Both the position numbers and the translations under genes were made by a program. A stretch of 7,274 bases of DNA, taken from contig DASYKM010000009.1 in assembly GCA_035995425.1 (NCBI GenBank), positions 1 to 7,274 on the forward strand, written 5' to 3'. Below the pieces are notes generated by a model, which was not told where the DNA came from, did not search any database, and saw only the letters and a list, made by a program, of their open reading frames with translations. Shown here one piece after another: positions 6,964-7,274 of this stretch. Source of the stretch: CADEED01 sp035995425. GTDB taxonomy: Bacteria > Pseudomonadota > Gammaproteobacteria > Steroidobacterales > Steroidobacteraceae. Each line of letters opens with the position of its first letter. Position 1 is the first letter of the stretch.

Positions 6964-7074
6964 CTACCGCGCCGCGTGGCCGCCGCTCGCCAGGCACTCG
7001 GGCATCGATTTGCGGGCGATGAAGTACTCGAGCGTTCGGTGGAGAGTCGAGGCGAGTGCGGCGGTCCTGACCAT
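6964..7074 (-). CDS. Possible small ORF (36 aa) upstream of the transporter
   Basis: An ATG-started frame of 36 codons that ends in TAG only nine bases before the TTG start of the transporter and in the same frame. The peptide starts MVRTAALAST and contains LHRTLEYFIA; it has no membrane helix or motif that I recognise. An AAGG lies about 11 bases upstream of the ATG, which is far for a ribosome binding site. It could be a coupling leader, a small protein, or chance in high-GC DNA, where such frames are common. Confidence 0.2.
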   Translation of the reverse strand: MVRTAALASTLHRTLEYFIARKSMPECLASGGHAAR

Positions 7075-7124
7075 GTGCTGCTAGCCCTTGCGCGGTCTGA
7101 ATGGACCCAAGCTATTGATTTGAT

Positions 7125-7200
7125 TGGCGCTCCCAACCGGATTCGAACCGGTGTTACGGCCTTGAGAGGGCCATGTCCTGGGCCTCTAGACGATGGGAGC
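7125..7200 (-). tRNA. tRNA-Glu (anticodon CUC)
   Basis: A 76-base tRNA read on the minus strand. The acceptor stem pairs GCTCCCA (7200-7194) with TGGGAGC (7135-7129), followed by discriminator G and an encoded CCA (7127-7125). The D-arm has the glutamate-type TCGTCTAGAGG. The anticodon loop CTCTCAA gives anticodon CTC at 7166-7164, reading GAG. The T-arm ACCGG / TTCGAAT / CCGGT is perfect. The isoacceptor decodes the GAG codon favoured in GC-rich genomes; organisms with only the UUC tRNA read both codons by wobble. The encoded CCA is usual in gamma- and betaproteobacteria. It is transcribed in the same direction as the transporter, with no clear terminator between them. Confidence 0.96.
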
Positions 7201-7233
7201 GTCAGAAAAGGCGGGTCCAGAATCGAGCGCGGT

Positions 7234-7261
7234 AGTATATGCGCCGCTTTTACCCTGCCAA
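7234..7261 (-). promoter_or_regulatory. Sigma70-type promoter of tRNA-Glu
   Basis: The -35 box TTGGCA (7261-7256) and -10 box TATACT (7239-7234) are separated by 16 bases, and each is one or two bases off consensus. The expected start is near 7227, giving a leader of about 27 bases before the tRNA. A GC-rich discriminator (ACCGCGC) follows the -10, as in promoters of stable RNAs under stringent control. Confidence 0.8.
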
Positions 7262-7274
7262 GTGGAACTTTGAA

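Noticed and set aside
6955..7124. yybP-ykoY manganese riboswitch ahead of the GDT1-type gene
   Set aside because: Expected from the gene family, but I could not find its conserved loop sequences in this stretch.
7125..7200. tRNA-Glu as an integration site for a mobile element
   Set aside because: No integrase gene and no second copy of the tRNA 3' end are visible in the window.

Overview
The window is high-GC DNA (roughly 60-65% by eye) from what looks like a Pseudomonadota chromosome. The tRNA with an encoded CCA tail, its sigma70-type promoter and the general gene style fit a gamma- or betaproteobacterium. This is inference; there is no rRNA or other marker to fix the taxon. Every supported gene except one lies on the minus strand, so it reads most naturally from right to left. 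No insertion sequence, phage gene, CRISPR array or gene-free stretch over 300 bases is visible.

Right end (about 6403-7274): a strong promoter drives a tRNA-Glu(CUC) gene. It is followed on the same strand by a doubtful 36-codon small ORF and by a GDT1/TMEM165 (UPF0016) family cation transporter, probably a manganese exporter, that appears to start at TTG. I see no convincing terminator between the tRNA and the transporter. The transporter meets the only plus-strand gene tail to tail: a small FlK-like hotdog thioesterase (5984-6406). The two stop codons share one CTAG.

Middle (3070-5795): two translationally coupled genes (ATGA overlap) encode a polytopic Wzx-like polysaccharide flippase and a GT4-type glycosyltransferase. 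Together they look like a small surface-glycan module: one gene adds a sugar, the other moves lipid-linked glycan across the inner membrane. Divergent transcription from the thioesterase gives a 188-base intergenic region.

Left of that (2053-2919): an unrecognised, arginine-rich protein with a folded N-terminal part, a long low-complexity linker and a small helical, possibly DNA-binding C-terminus. A perfect 8-bp inverted repeat sits between its stop codon and the next gene.

Left end (1-1915): an ABC export-type operon of the GldA-GldF-GldG type: ATPase, six-helix permease and the start of the GldG-like auxiliary protein, cut by the window edge. Outside the gliding Bacteroidota the substrate of such systems is not established.

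The window is mostly ordinary housekeeping and envelope genes. The points most worth a second look are the thioesterase with Tyr where FlK has its catalytic His, the orphan protein with the palindrome behind it, and the small ORF in frame ahead of the transporter.
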